A stretch of 64,000 nucleotides of DNA from assembly GCF_000313755.1 (NCBI RefSeq), contig NZ_AMZB01000112.1:57210-121209 (forward strand). Direction: 5' to 3'. The stretch is from Pseudomonas nitroreducens TX1 (GTDB taxonomy: Bacteria > Pseudomonadota > Gammaproteobacteria > Pseudomonadales > Pseudomonadaceae). Made by a program: the position numbers and the translations under genes. The first letter of the stretch is position 1; every line of letters begins with the position of its first letter. The notes beneath the pieces were generated by a model. The model made no database searches. It was given only the letters and a program-made list of their open reading frames with translations, and was not told where the DNA came from. Shown here piece after piece: positions 55,026 through 63,910 of this stretch.

Positions 55026-57152
55026 ATGCACACCTTCTTCCTCGCGCCGACCGGTTTCGGTGTCGGCCTGACGTCCACCAGCCTGGGCCTGATCCGCGCC
55101 CTGCAACGCGCCGGCCTGAAGGTCGGTTTCTTCAAGCCCATTGCCCAGCCGCACATCGGCGACGACGGTCCGGAGCGCTCCAGCGAACTGGTCGCGCGCA
55201 CCCACGGCCTCAACGCGCCTACCCCGCTGTCGCTGTCCAAGGTCGAGCGCATGCTCGGCGACGGCCTGCTCGACGAACTGCTCGAGGACATAGTCGGGAT
55301 GTACAACGGCGCCGCCGCCGACAAGGACGTGATGATCGTCGAGGGCATGGTGCCGACCAAGCACGCCAGCTACGCCGCGCGCATCAACGCCCACCTGGCG
55401 CGCAGCGTCGATGCCGAGGTGATCCTGGTCTCGGCACCGGACAACGAGACGGTGAGCGAGCTGTCGGACCGCATCGATATCCTCGCCCAGCTCTTCGGCG
55501 GCCCGCGCGACCCGCACCTGGCCGGCCTGATCGTGAACAAGGTGCGTGGCGGCGAGAGCGAAGAGATGCCGCGCGACGCGGTCGAGGCCGCACGCCTGTT
55601 CGGTGAACGCCTGAAGGAACATTCCCCGCTGCTGCGCGACGGCGACGTCCGGCTGCTCGGCTGCATCCCCTGGCAGGACGAGATGAACGCCCCGCGCACC
55701 CGCGACGTGGCCGACCTGCTGGACGCCAGCGTGCTCAACGCCGGCGACTATGAACAACGCCGCGTACAGAAGATCATCCTTTGCGCGCCCTCGGCACCGA
55801 ACACCGTGCACCTGCTCAAGCCCGGCGTGCTGGTGGTGGTGCCGGGCGACCGTGACGACATCATCCTCGCCGCCTGCCTGGCCGCCATGAATGGCGTGCC
55901 GCTGGCCGGCCTGCTGCTGTGTTCGGGGCTGACGCCCGACGCGCGGATCATGGAGCTGTGCCGCAGCGCGCTGCAGAGCGGCCTGCCGGTGCTGACGGTG
56001 AAGACCGGCTCCTTCGACACCGCCGGCGACCTGTCGCGGATGAACAAGGAAATCCCGGTGGACGACCGCGAGCGCGCCGAGCGCGTGACCGAGTTCGTCG
56101 CCGAGCACATCGACTTCGAGTGGCTCAAGGACCGCTGCGGCGCGCCGCACGAGCTGCGCCTGTCGCCGCCGGTATTCCGCTACCAGCTCACCCAGCGCGC
56201 CAACCGCGCCGACAAGCGCATCGTCCTGCCCGAGGGCAGCGAACCGCGTACCGTGCAGGCCGCCGCCATCTGCCACGCCCGCGGCATCGCCCGCTGCGTG
56301 CTGCTGGCCAAGCCCGACGACGTGCAGGCCGTGGCGCAGATGCTGGGCATCGTGCTGCCCGAGGACCTGGAGATCGTCGATCCGGACCTGGTGCGCAGCC
56401 GCTACGTCGAACCCATGGTCGAACTGCGCAAGGGCAAGAGCCTGAACGCGCCGATGGCCGAGCAACAGCTGGAAGACAACGTGGTGCTGGGCACCGTGAT
56501 GCTTGCCCTGGACGAAGTGGACGGGCTGGTTTCCGGCGCCATCCACACCACCGCCAACACCATCCGCCCGGCCCTGCAACTGATCAAGACCGCGCCGGGC
56601 TACAACCTGGTGTCCTCGGTGTTCTTCATGCTGCTGCCCGACCAGGTGGTGGTCTATGGCGATTGCGCGGTGAATCCCGACCCTTCGGCCAGTGACCTGG
56701 CGGAGATCGCCCTGCAAAGTGCCGCCTCGGCCCAGGCCTTCGGCATCACTCCGCGAGTGGCGATGATCAGCTATTCCACCGGCGCATCAGGAACCGGCGC
56801 AGATGTCGAGAAAGTCCGCGAAGCTACGCGCATCGCGCGGGAAAAACGCCCCGATCTGTTGATCGACGGTCCCTTGCAGTATGATGCCGCCGCCATCGCC
56901 AGCGTGGGTCGCCTGAAGGCACCCGACAGCCCGGTGGCCGGACGCGCCAACGTGTTCGTGTTCCCCGACCTGAACACCGGGAACACCACCTACAAGGCGG
57001 TCCAGCGCAGCGCCGACTGCGTCAGCATCGGGCCGATGCTGCAGGGCTTGCGCAAACCGGTGAACGACCTCTCACGCGGCGCGCTGGTGGACGACATCGT
57101 CTACACCATCGCGCTGACGGCGATCCAGGCGGACTCCGGCAAGGACGGCTGA
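55026..57152 (+). CDS. pta: Phosphate acetyltransferase (long form)
   Basis: A 708-aa enzyme interconverting acetyl-CoA and acetyl phosphate. It has an N-terminal BioD-like P-loop-related domain (TGFGVGLTSTSLGLIRAL), a central DRTGG domain about 215-330, and a C-terminal PTA_PTB domain from about 385 (KRIVLPEGSEPRTVQAA), with SYSTGASGTGADVEKV binding acetyl phosphate. The long form is typical of proteobacteria and regulated by NADH and pyruvate. It follows ackA after 61 nt. The hairpin at 57191 ends the unit. Confidence 0.95.
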   Translation: MHTFFLAPTGFGVGLTSTSLGLIRALQRAGLKVGFFKPIAQPHIGDDGPERSSELVARTHGLNAPTPLSLSKVERMLGDGLLDELLEDIVGMYNGAAADKDVMIVEGMVPTKHASYAARINAHLARSVDAEVILVSAPDNETVSELSDRIDILAQLFGGPRDPHLAGLIVNKVRGGESEEMPRDAVEAARLFGERLKEHSPLLRDGDVRLLGCIPWQDEMNAPRTRDVADLLDASVLNAGDYEQRRVQKIILCAPSAPNTVHLLKPGVLVVVPGDRDDIILAACLAAMNGVPLAGLLLCSGLTPDARIMELCRSALQSGLPVLTVKTGSFDTAGDLSRMNKEIPVDDRERAERVTEFVAEHIDFEWLKDRCGAPHELRLSPPVFRYQLTQRANRADKRIVLPEGSEPRTVQAAAICHARGIARCVLLAKPDDVQAVAQMLGIVLPEDLEIVDPDLVRSRYVEPMVELRKGKSLNAPMAEQQLEDNVVLGTVMLALDEVDGLVSGAIHTTANTIRPALQLIKTAPGYNLVSSVFFMLLPDQVVVYGDCAVNPDPSASDLAEIALQSAASAQAFGITPRVAMISYSTGASGTGADVEKVREATRIAREKRPDLLIDGPLQYDAAAIASVGRLKAPDSPVAGRANVFVFPDLNTGNTTYKAVQRSADCVSIGPMLQGLRKPVNDLSRGALVDDIVYTIALTAIQADSGKDG

Positions 57153-57190
57153 CAACCAAGGCACGAGGGATGTGCCCATGAACGCATCAC

Positions 57191-57210
57191 GCGCCCGGCC
57201 GACCGGGCGC
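57191..57210 (+). terminator. Hairpin after pta
   Basis: GCGCCCGG at 57191-57198 and CCGGGCGC at 57203-57210 pair around CCGA, 38 nt after the pta stop and 24 nt before the acyltransferase. No T-run, so termination is probably partial. Confidence 0.5.
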
Positions 57211-57233
57211 CTACGTACAAGGACCATTCCTCG

Positions 57234-58142
57234 ATGTTGAGTTTCCTCCCGCACACCCTGCGCGGCATCCTCGCCACCCTGATCCTGGTGACGAGCACGC
57301 TGTGCTGGTGCATTCCGCTGCTGGGCATGTCGATCATCAAGCTGCTGCTGCCCTTCAATGCGGCCCAGCTGGCGCTGAGCAAAGTCATGAGCGTGATCGC
57401 CGAAAGCTGGATCACCTGTAACAAGGGCTGGATGAACCTGGTCCGCAACACCGACTGGGACGTACAGGGCCTGCAGGGGCTGCACTACGACCACTCCTAC
57501 CTGGTCACCAGCAACCACCAGAGCTGGGTGGACATCCTCGTCCTGCAGTACCAGCTCAACCGCCGCATTCCGCTGCTGCGCTTCTTCCTCAAGCAGGAAC
57601 TGATCTGGGTCCCGGTGATCGGCCTGTGCTGGTGGGCGCTCGATTTCCCCTTCATGAAGCGTTACACCAAGGCCTACCTCGCCAAGCACCCGGAGAAGAA
57701 AGGCAAGGACCTGGAAACCACCCGCAAGGCGTGCGCCAAGTTCAGCCGCATTCCGGTGGCCATCTTCAATTTCCTCGAAGGCACCCGCTTCACCCAGGCC
57801 AAACATGACGAGCAGAAGTCGCCTTTCCCGCACCTGCTCAAGCCCAAGGCCGGCGGCATCGCCTTCGTCCTCGATGCCATGGGCGAGCAGCTGCGCACCC
57901 TGGTAAACGTCACCATCCATTATCCCGACGGCCGCCCAACCTTCTGGTGCCTGCTGTCCGGTCGCCTTCGCTCGGTCGTGGTGCGCTTCGAGGAGCTGGA
58001 GATTCCTCGCCAGTTCATCGGCAGGAGCTACGACCAGGACGAGGGCTACCGCGCCGAGTTCCAGCTGTGGGTGAACCAGCTGTGGGAGCGCAAGGACCAG
58101 TTGCTGAGCCAGCTGCACCGGGAATTCCCCGCCAGGGCCTGA
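57234..58142 (+). CDS. 1-acyl-glycerol-3-phosphate acyltransferase family protein (PlsC/YihG type)
   Basis: A 302-aa membrane acyltransferase. The catalytic HX4D is His95-Asp100 in SNHQSWVDIL, preceded by two hydrophobic helices (about 10-60), and the acceptor-binding FLEGTRFT is near 180. YihG-like members acylate lysophosphatidic acid with unusual chains. It follows pta co-directionally and is closed by a bidirectional terminator at 58180. Confidence 0.88.
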   Translation: MLSFLPHTLRGILATLILVTSTLCWCIPLLGMSIIKLLLPFNAAQLALSKVMSVIAESWITCNKGWMNLVRNTDWDVQGLQGLHYDHSYLVTSNHQSWVDILVLQYQLNRRIPLLRFFLKQELIWVPVIGLCWWALDFPFMKRYTKAYLAKHPEKKGKDLETTRKACAKFSRIPVAIFNFLEGTRFTQAKHDEQKSPFPHLLKPKAGGIAFVLDAMGEQLRTLVNVTIHYPDGRPTFWCLLSGRLRSVVVRFEELEIPRQFIGRSYDQDEGYRAEFQLWVNQLWERKDQLLSQLHREFPARA

Positions 58143-58179
58143 CCGTTTTTCGTAGGTTCGGCGCCGCATCCCAGCAACG

Positions 58180-58207
58180 AAAAAGCCCGCCAATCGGCGG
58201 GCTTTTT
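58180..58207 (+). terminator. Bidirectional terminator between acyltransferase and OmpA genes
   Basis: AAAAAGCCCGCC and GGCGGGCTTTTT pair across AATC, with A and T runs on both sides, so it ends the acyltransferase (+) and the OmpA-like gene (-) transcripts alike. Confidence 0.93.
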
Positions 58208-58219
58208 CATGGGCGCTGC

Positions 58220-58933
58220 TTACTGCTGGTACTGCTGGGTCTGTGCGCCCGGCAGCGCCTTCAGGTTCACTTCCACGCGGCGGTTCTGCGCGCGGCCGTT
58301 GGCGTCGGCGTTGGACGCGATCGGCTGGTCCGGGCCCATGCCGCGGGTGCTGACGCGGGTGCCGTCGACGCCCTGGGAGGTCAGGTAGGTTGCAACGGAC
58401 TGCGCACGACGCTGGGACAGGTCCATGTTGTGCTGGCGGCTGCCGGTGCTGTCGGTGTAGCCGACGATCTCGATGCTGTTCTGGTTGAATTCCTTGAAGG
58501 AGTTGGCCAGGTTGTTCAGCGGGGTGTAGAAGGACGGCGCGATGTTCGCCGAATCGGTGGCGAAGGTGATGTTGCCCGGCATGATCAGCTTGATGTCGTC
58601 ACCCTGGCGCTCCACCTGCACACCGGTGCCCTGCATCTGCTGACGCAGCTTGGCTTCCTGCTTGTCGGCGTAGTAGCCGTAGCCGGCGGCGGCGGCACCG
58701 ATGGCGGCGGCGCCGATCATCGCCCCCTTGCCGCGGTTATCGTGATTGATCGCGGCACCGGCAACAGCACCGGCCAGCGCGCCCAGCGCACCGTACTTGG
58801 CGGTCTTGCTCATACCGCCCTCGGCCGGCGGGGCCTGGGTGTTGGGGTCATAGGGGTTCTGAGAGGCGCAACCGGCCATGAGGGCGAAGGCGGTGGCAGC
58901 CGCAACCATGGACAGACTACGTGCGGTGAACAT
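58220..58933 (-). CDS. OmpA-family lipoprotein with glycine zipper
   Basis: A 237-aa outer-membrane lipoprotein. The signal peptide ends at the lipobox LMAGC with Cys22. A glycine-zipper segment (GALGALAGAVAGAAINHD and GAMIGAAAIGAAAAGYG) follows at about 57-95, and the OmpA-like peptidoglycan-binding domain at about 115-225 has IVGYTDSTGS and NRRVEVNLK. It resembles YiaD/PA0833 and links the outer membrane to peptidoglycan. The start at 58933 (MFTARSLSMVAAATAF) is signal-like; the first ten codons of the longer frame are excluded. Confidence 0.9.
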   Translation of the reverse strand: MFTARSLSMVAAATAFALMAGCASQNPYDPNTQAPPAEGGMSKTAKYGALGALAGAVAGAAINHDNRGKGAMIGAAAIGAAAAGYGYYADKQEAKLRQQMQGTGVQVERQGDDIKLIMPGNITFATDSANIAPSFYTPLNNLANSFKEFNQNSIEIVGYTDSTGSRQHNMDLSQRRAQSVATYLTSQGVDGTRVSTRGMGPDQPIASNADANGRAQNRRVEVNLKALPGAQTQQYQQ

Positions 58934-59018
58934 GTCGGATGACTCCTCGAAATAGCGCAACACCCATTATCGGGCGGCTGATTAGAGCTTAGGTCGTGCA
59001 AATAATTCCGCAGCAACC

Positions 59019-59660
59019 TTAAGCGCGGATGAAGGGATTTTCCCGCATCTCGTCGCCCAGGTGGGTGTCAGGACCGTGGCCAGTGACCACGGTCGCCTCC
59101 TCGTCCAGCGAATACAGGCGTTCGCGGATCGAACGCTCGATGGTGGCGTAGTCGCCGCCCCACAGGTCGGTGCGGCCGATGCTGCGGCGGAACAGGGTGT
59201 CGCCGGCAATCAGCAGTTTGTCCTTGGGGAACCAGAAACTCATGGAACCGGGCGTATGCCCCGGCGTGTGCAGCGCCACCCCGCAACCGCAGGCCAGCTC
59301 CTCGTCGTCGGCCAGCCATTGGTCCGGGGAGGGCACCGGCTTATAGGGTACGCCGAACATGCGGCACTGCATCTCCAGGTTGTCCCAGAGGAACTGGTCC
59401 TCCTTGTGCAGATGCAGCGTCGCGCCGGTCTTCTCCTTCATCTGCCCGGAGGCGAGGAAGTGATCCAGGTGCGCGTGGGTGTGGATGATGCTGACCACCT
59501 TCAGCCCCAACGCGTCGAGGCGCTGCAGGATGAGTTCGTGGTCGCCGCCCGGATCGACGACGATGGCCTTCTTCGTCAGCGGGTCGCCGATGATGGTGCA
59601 GTTGCACTGCAAGGGGCCGACGGGGAAGGTTTCGCGGATCAGGGCAGGCTGGTCGCTCAT
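59019..59660 (-). CDS. Metallo-beta-lactamase-fold hydrolase (glyoxalase II-like)
   Basis: A 213-aa MBL-fold hydrolase of the YcbL group. The motif HTHAHLDHF has His62, His64, Asp66 and His67; His135 in HTPGHTPGS, Asp154 in AGDTLF and His195 in TGHGPDT complete a dinuclear metal centre. Likely a cytosolic thioesterase such as type II glyoxalase activity. The start at 59660 gives MSDQPALIRETF; the much longer frame through the AraC gene is not used. Confidence 0.9.
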   Translation of the reverse strand: MSDQPALIRETFPVGPLQCNCTIIGDPLTKKAIVVDPGGDHELILQRLDALGLKVVSIIHTHAHLDHFLASGQMKEKTGATLHLHKEDQFLWDNLEMQCRMFGVPYKPVPSPDQWLADDEELACGCGVALHTPGHTPGSMSFWFPKDKLLIAGDTLFRRSIGRTDLWGGDYATIERSIRERLYSLDEEATVVTGHGPDTHLGDEMRENPFIRA

Positions 59661-59743
59661 CGAAGACTCGCTCGGTTGCGGAAGAACACGGCGCACATTT
59701 TCGCCGATTCCGCCCTGCCCTGGCGAGTCGATGGATCGAGTGT

Positions 59744-60763
59744 TCAATCGTCCTGGCGGTAGTCCGTGGGCAGCTTGCCGGTCCACTTGCGGAAGGCCCG
59801 GCGGAAGTTCGACGGGTCGTTGAAGCCCAGCAGCAGCGCGATCTCGTAGAGCGGCAGGTGGGTCGTGGTGAGGTATTGCAGGGCCAGGCGCTTGCGCACA
59901 TCGTCGAGCACCTCCTGATAGGTGGTGCCCAGGTTCGAAAGATGTCGACGCAGGCTGCGGCCGCTGGTGTGCAGGTCGGCGGCCACGCTCTCCAGGTCGG
60001 GGAACTCGCCGGGGCGCGCCAGCAGCAGGCGGCGGATGCGGGTCAGCAGGCCTTCCTGCACATCCAGCGTGGCCAGCAGCGCCTCGCACTGCTGCTCGCA
60101 CATCTGCACCGTGGCGGGGTTGGCCAACGCCATGGGCCGCGCCAGGTATTCGCTGGGCAGGCCGATGAAATGGAACGGCTGGTCGAACAGCACCTCGCCG
60201 CCAAACACCTCGGCGTAGCGCTGTACGTAGGTCGGCTCGGCATAGGCGAAGCCGACGCTGACGCCCTGCAGCGGCTCGCCGACGAGAAAACGTGCAATGG
60301 TGTGCAGGCTGGTCATCAGGCCTTCGGCGGCGAAGCGGCCCATGGGCCCGAGCGGGATCGACTCGCTGGCACGCAGGTAGGAGACGCCGTTGTCCTCCAC
60401 CATCTCCAGGTCGTAGGCCAGGCCTAGCACCCGGTAGTACTTCAAGGCGAAGGCAATGGCGCGCTCGAGATTGGCGCTGGACAGCACCGCATAGCCGAGG
60501 ATGCCATGGGTGGAGACGTTCAGCCGTTGCCCCAGCAGCAGGCCGAACGCCGGCTCGTTGCAGTGCGCCAGGGCAGAGCCGGCGAGCAGGTTGAAGTCGA
60601 TGAAGGACAGGCGGCCGTTCGGGCTCTGCAGCACCTCGGGGCGCACGCGGGAGAGCTCGAACAAGCGCGTGCGCGGCACGCCCAGTTCTTCGGCGAGGTC
60701 CAGAAGTGCCTGCGCATAGGCGACGGGCACCAGTTCGGCGGTGAAATTGAGCGGTTGTTTCAT
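59744..60763 (-). CDS. oruR: AraC family transcriptional regulator, OruR-like
   Basis: A 339-aa AraC protein with an Arabinose_bd-type N-terminal domain (about 20-210) and the C-terminal AraC helix-turn-helix (about 240-335: VAADLHTSGRSLRRHLSNLG and YEIALLLGFNDPSNFRRAFRKW). Size, position next to the metal-hydrolase and MBL genes, and sequence match PAO1 OruR, regulator of ornithine utilisation, as I recall it; direct functional proof for this allele is absent and the symbol is tentative. The start at 60763 is the ATG following an upstream AAGAACG. Confidence 0.78.
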   Translation of the reverse strand: MKQPLNFTAELVPVAYAQALLDLAEELGVPRTRLFELSRVRPEVLQSPNGRLSFIDFNLLAGSALAHCNEPAFGLLLGQRLNVSTHGILGYAVLSSANLERAIAFALKYYRVLGLAYDLEMVEDNGVSYLRASESIPLGPMGRFAAEGLMTSLHTIARFLVGEPLQGVSVGFAYAEPTYVQRYAEVFGGEVLFDQPFHFIGLPSEYLARPMALANPATVQMCEQQCEALLATLDVQEGLLTRIRRLLLARPGEFPDLESVAADLHTSGRSLRRHLSNLGTTYQEVLDDVRKRLALQYLTTTHLPLYEIALLLGFNDPSNFRRAFRKWTGKLPTDYRQDD

Positions 60764-60886
60764 CGTTCTTCTTATAGGTTGACCGCTGGCCGGATATGAC
60801 CGGAAAGTTGGCAGACAATAACCTTGTGACGCTTTCCCTACAAGCCCAGAGTACTGACCATGGACAACCACAACACTGGAGCCGCC

Positions 60887-61726
60887 ATGGCCAGCACCAC
60901 CCCCGCAGGACTGGAGATCAAGCCCCGGCACATGGACTTCGATCTGCCCGATCCGCTGCCGCGTCACTGGCATAGTGGAGACGCCTTCAAGTCCCATCTG
61001 TTCGACGCCATGTCGGTGCTCTTCCCCGACGGCGAACGCTTCTTCATCGACTCGGTGCGGCAGTTCCGCGACCAGATCAGCGACCCGGTGCTCAAGGAGC
61101 AGATCCGCGGCTTCATCGGCCAGGAAGGCCACCACAGCCGCGAACACCTGACCTACAGCCAGCGCCTGCGCGACCTGGGCTACGACGTCACCGCCATCGA
61201 GAAACGCGCCCAGGCGCGCATCCGCTTCACCCAGAAGAAATTCCCGGCCAGGCGCCAGCTGGCCGCGACTGCCGCACTGGAGCACATCACCGCGATCATG
61301 GCCAACGGGCTGCTGACCGACCCGCGCACCATGGCAGGCGCCGACCCGGTGATGCAGCGTCTGTGGCGCTGGCACGCGCTGGAGGAAACCGAGCACAAGG
61401 CGGTGGCCTTCGACGTCTACAACCAGGTCTGCGGCAGTCGCAAGCTGCTGCGCCGGGCGATGCGCATGGCCACCTTCTTCTTCGTGCTGGATACCTTCCG
61501 CGGGCTGGTGCACATGCTCAAGGTGGACGGCCTGCTGTGGAACTGGCGTGTCTGGCGCGACGGCATCAAGTGGACCTGGGGCAAGCACGGCGTGTTCCGC
61601 CCGCTGCTGCGTGAATACATGGACTTCTTCAAGTCCGATTTCCACCCCTGGCAGCACAACAACCTCGATGTGCTCTACGAGGTGCGCAAGGAGTACGACG
61701 CGCAGCCGTTGGCTCACGCTGGCTGA
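60887..61726 (+). CDS. Metal-dependent hydrolase (ferritin-like)
   Basis: A 279-aa protein of the PF10118 group. The helical core has QEGHHSREHLTYS, LEHITAIMANG and ALEETEHKAVAFDVYN, a set of Glu and His residues in a ferritin-like di-metal pattern. A hydrophobic segment near 185-205 suggests membrane contact. GGAG lies 6 nt before the ATG at 60887, so this start is chosen over the ATG at 60860. Divergent from oruR; the substrate is unknown. Confidence 0.85.
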   Translation: MASTTPAGLEIKPRHMDFDLPDPLPRHWHSGDAFKSHLFDAMSVLFPDGERFFIDSVRQFRDQISDPVLKEQIRGFIGQEGHHSREHLTYSQRLRDLGYDVTAIEKRAQARIRFTQKKFPARRQLAATAALEHITAIMANGLLTDPRTMAGADPVMQRLWRWHALEETEHKAVAFDVYNQVCGSRKLLRRAMRMATFFFVLDTFRGLVHMLKVDGLLWNWRVWRDGIKWTWGKHGVFRPLLREYMDFFKSDFHPWQHNNLDVLYEVRKEYDAQPLAHAG

Positions 61727-61743
61727 TCCGCCTTCCGCTTCGA

Positions 61744-61771
61744 ACACCGCCCCGCCTTGCCGGGGCGGTGT
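61744..61771 (+). terminator. Hairpin after the metal-hydrolase gene
   Basis: ACACCGCCCCG pairs with CGGGGCGGTGT across CCTTGC, 18 nt after the stop. T-run is weak. Confidence 0.6.
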
Positions 61772-61800
61772 CGTTTCCGACGCCAGGCAAGGTCTTCGCC

Positions 61801-61886
61801 TGTAGGAGCGGATTCATCCGCGATCGGCATCGACCAGGTGGAGGCCCTGCCGACGCAAAACCATCGCGGACGGAGTCCGCTCCTAC
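61801..61886. repeat. REP-like inverted pair
   Basis: GTAGGAGCGGATTCATCCGC at 61802 and its inverted relative ending in GGACGGAGTCCGCTCCTAC at 61886, about 40 nt apart. Same family as the unit at 2559 but with a GGATTCATCC core. Confidence 0.8.
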
Positions 61887-61894
61887 GCCCATGA

Positions 61895-61921
61895 AAAAGC
61901 CCGGCGCTTGGCCGGGCTTTT
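61895..61921 (-). terminator. Rho-independent terminator after the alpha/beta hydrolase gene
   Basis: AAAAGCCCGGC pairs with GCCGGGCTTTT across GCTTG, 16 nt past the stop of the minus-strand hydrolase; its minus-strand reading has a T-run. Confidence 0.9.
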
Positions 61922-61937
61922 GTGGCGCGATGAGCAA

Positions 61938-62876
61938 TCAGGCATGCAGGAAACGCAGCGCATCCGCCGCCGACTCCTCGGGGATTTCCTCCATCGGGAT
62001 ATGCCCCACGCCGGGGTAGACCTTCACCTCGATGCCCGGCACGTCGCGCTGCCACATCGGCACGTGGCGCGGCGAAATCCAGCGGTCACGCTCGCCCCAC
62101 ATCAGCAGCGTCGGCACCTTCAGCGCCGCAACGCGGCTGGGCGTGGTGGGCAGTTCCTCGCGGTTGGCCTTCACCAGCACACGGAAGATATCGATCATCG
62201 CGCGGCGGTTGCCCGGCCGGCGGCTGATGTCGTAGTACCGATCGATCACGCCCGGCTTGATCTTGCGCGCATCGCCGTAGACTTCCTTGATGCCCTGGGC
62301 CACCAGGGCACGCGGCATCCACATCGGCATCATGATGCCGGCGCCGGGCAGCACCGCGCTGGCGATCATCAGCGGGACCTTCTGCATGTAGTAGCCGGCC
62401 GGGTCGATGAGTATCAGCCGCTCGACGCGGTGGGCGTTGGCCAGCGCGTAATTCCAGGCGATGTAGCCGCCCAGCGAGTTGCCGGCGATGGATACGTGCT
62501 TCAGGTCCAGTCGGTCCAGGAACATGCCGAACACCTTCACCAGGCGCTCGCCGTCGTACTCGCGGTCCTGGCCGCCACCGGTGAGGCCGAAGCCGGGCAC
62601 GTCGAGGCGGATGATGCGAAAGTGCGGGGACAACTCGGCGACCCAGCCGTCCCAGGTGTGCAACGAGGCCATTACACCGTGGACCAGCACCAGCACCGGC
62701 TTGTCCGGGCTGCCTTCGTCGCGGTAGTGGATGTCGAAGCCGTCGACCTGGATGAACTTCGAACCGGATTCGGGCGAGGCGTAGCGCGCCTTCAGAGCGG
62801 CCAGCGGCAGCGGGCCGAAACCGTAGCGGGCCAGGCCCTCGGCCAGCGGCGGTTGCACAGACAATGTGGCGGTCAT
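61938..62876 (-). CDS. Alpha/beta hydrolase (Ser nucleophile)
   Basis: A 312-aa hydrolase. The oxyanion segment VHGVMASLHTW is near 65-75, the nucleophile Ser134 is in AGNSLGGYIA, and the His is in VGHIPMEEIPEE near 295. It differs from the Asp-nucleophile hydrolase at 31651. ATG at 62876 is used. It belongs to the same neighbourhood as PAO1 PA0829. A lipase/esterase-like or meta-cleavage-type substrate cannot be chosen. Confidence 0.86.
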   Translation of the reverse strand: MTATLSVQPPLAEGLARYGFGPLPLAALKARYASPESGSKFIQVDGFDIHYRDEGSPDKPVLVLVHGVMASLHTWDGWVAELSPHFRIIRLDVPGFGLTGGGQDREYDGERLVKVFGMFLDRLDLKHVSIAGNSLGGYIAWNYALANAHRVERLILIDPAGYYMQKVPLMIASAVLPGAGIMMPMWMPRALVAQGIKEVYGDARKIKPGVIDRYYDISRRPGNRRAMIDIFRVLVKANREELPTTPSRVAALKVPTLLMWGERDRWISPRHVPMWQRDVPGIEVKVYPGVGHIPMEEIPEESAADALRFLHA

Positions 62877-63037
62877 GGACGAGTGACTCCCGTGCTTGTT
62901 GTTCTAAAGCCCCATCACACCACAGCGCCCGCAGCGCCGCGCCCAACCTAGGTAGTGTCGAGGTCCAGGACGGATGACGCAGGCCGCTCGCCCCGCTAAC
63001 CTAGCCCGACCCGCCCTCGCGCAAGGAAAGCCCGTTC

Positions 63038-63910
63038 GTGCCGATCCTCATTCGCCGTTCGCTGTGGCCGCTGGTCGTACTGTTGCTGCTCCTGTGCCGC
63101 CCTGCCCTGTCCGCCGACCTGTATTACCTGGGCCAGAAGATTCCCGACATCCAGCGCAACTGGACCAGCGCCGACTACCAGGTGCTGATCGACGCGCTGA
63201 AGAAGATCGACGAAACCCAGGTCAATGGCCTGCCCCGGCGCAGCGGCGAGTTCACCGGGCCGATCTACCAGCGCATGGTCAGCGAGGATAACTTCCGCCC
63301 GCAGCTGAACATCTACGCGCCGCTGGAGCTGCGGCAGAACGAGGCGCGCGAAGTGCTGTTCAAGCTCAAGGAGCTGATGCGCCTGTACTTCAACTTCCGC
63401 GCCGCCAAGCAGCCCTACGGCGCCGAGGCGCTGGGCCTGATGAGCTACTCGCTGCGCGAACAGGCGATCCTGTTCAACCTGACGGTGGAGTTCTGGATGA
63501 CCCTGGCGCAGAGCGAGCAGCGCAACCCGGTGCGCCTGCAGGGCATGCAGGAAGCCAAGGCGGCCGCCTCGATGCTCACCAGCAGCGCGCTGGACTACCT
63601 CGGCCTGACAGCGCAGTTCGACCGCCAGGATCTGGTGCTCTACAGCGCTGAGCTCGCCAAGCAGTTGCCGGAACTCTTCATCCACCTGCCACCGGAAGTG
63701 CGCGTGCAGTTGCTGATGCGCGTGGACGAACTGGCGCAGAAGCACGCCTACCCGGAAGTGCGCGAGAACATGCGCGACCTGCTGCCGGTGCTGCAGGCAA
63801 TCCAGGCGGACGTGCAGAAGCAGCTGGCCGCGCCGGCCAAGGGACAGCCGGTGCCCAAGGGGCTGGACCTGAGCGCGCCGCCGGAGGCGGAGAATAAGAA
63901 GGGGATGTGA
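63038..63910 (+). CDS. Secreted protein of unknown function
   Basis: A 290-aa protein starting at GTG 63038 with GCAAGGAAAG upstream. The signal peptide is about 1-26 (LWPLVVLLLLLCRPALSA) and cleavage is expected before DLYYLGQK. The mature part is mostly alpha-helical (EAREVLFKLKELMRLYFNF and PELFIHLPPEVRVQLLMRVD) with a polar C-terminal tail. I do not recognise a family. It lies alone, divergent from the alpha/beta hydrolase gene. Confidence 0.75.
   Translation: MPILIRRSLWPLVVLLLLLCRPALSADLYYLGQKIPDIQRNWTSADYQVLIDALKKIDETQVNGLPRRSGEFTGPIYQRMVSEDNFRPQLNIYAPLELRQNEAREVLFKLKELMRLYFNFRAAKQPYGAEALGLMSYSLREQAILFNLTVEFWMTLAQSEQRNPVRLQGMQEAKAAASMLTSSALDYLGLTAQFDRQDLVLYSAELAKQLPELFIHLPPEVRVQLLMRVDELAQKHAYPEVRENMRDLLPVLQAIQADVQKQLAAPAKGQPVPKGLDLSAPPEAENKKGM

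Noticed and set aside
54969..56717. A 582-codon minus-strand frame antisense to pta
   Set aside because: Composition of a shadow frame (His, Gln, Ala, Gly), no domain; Pta is unambiguous.
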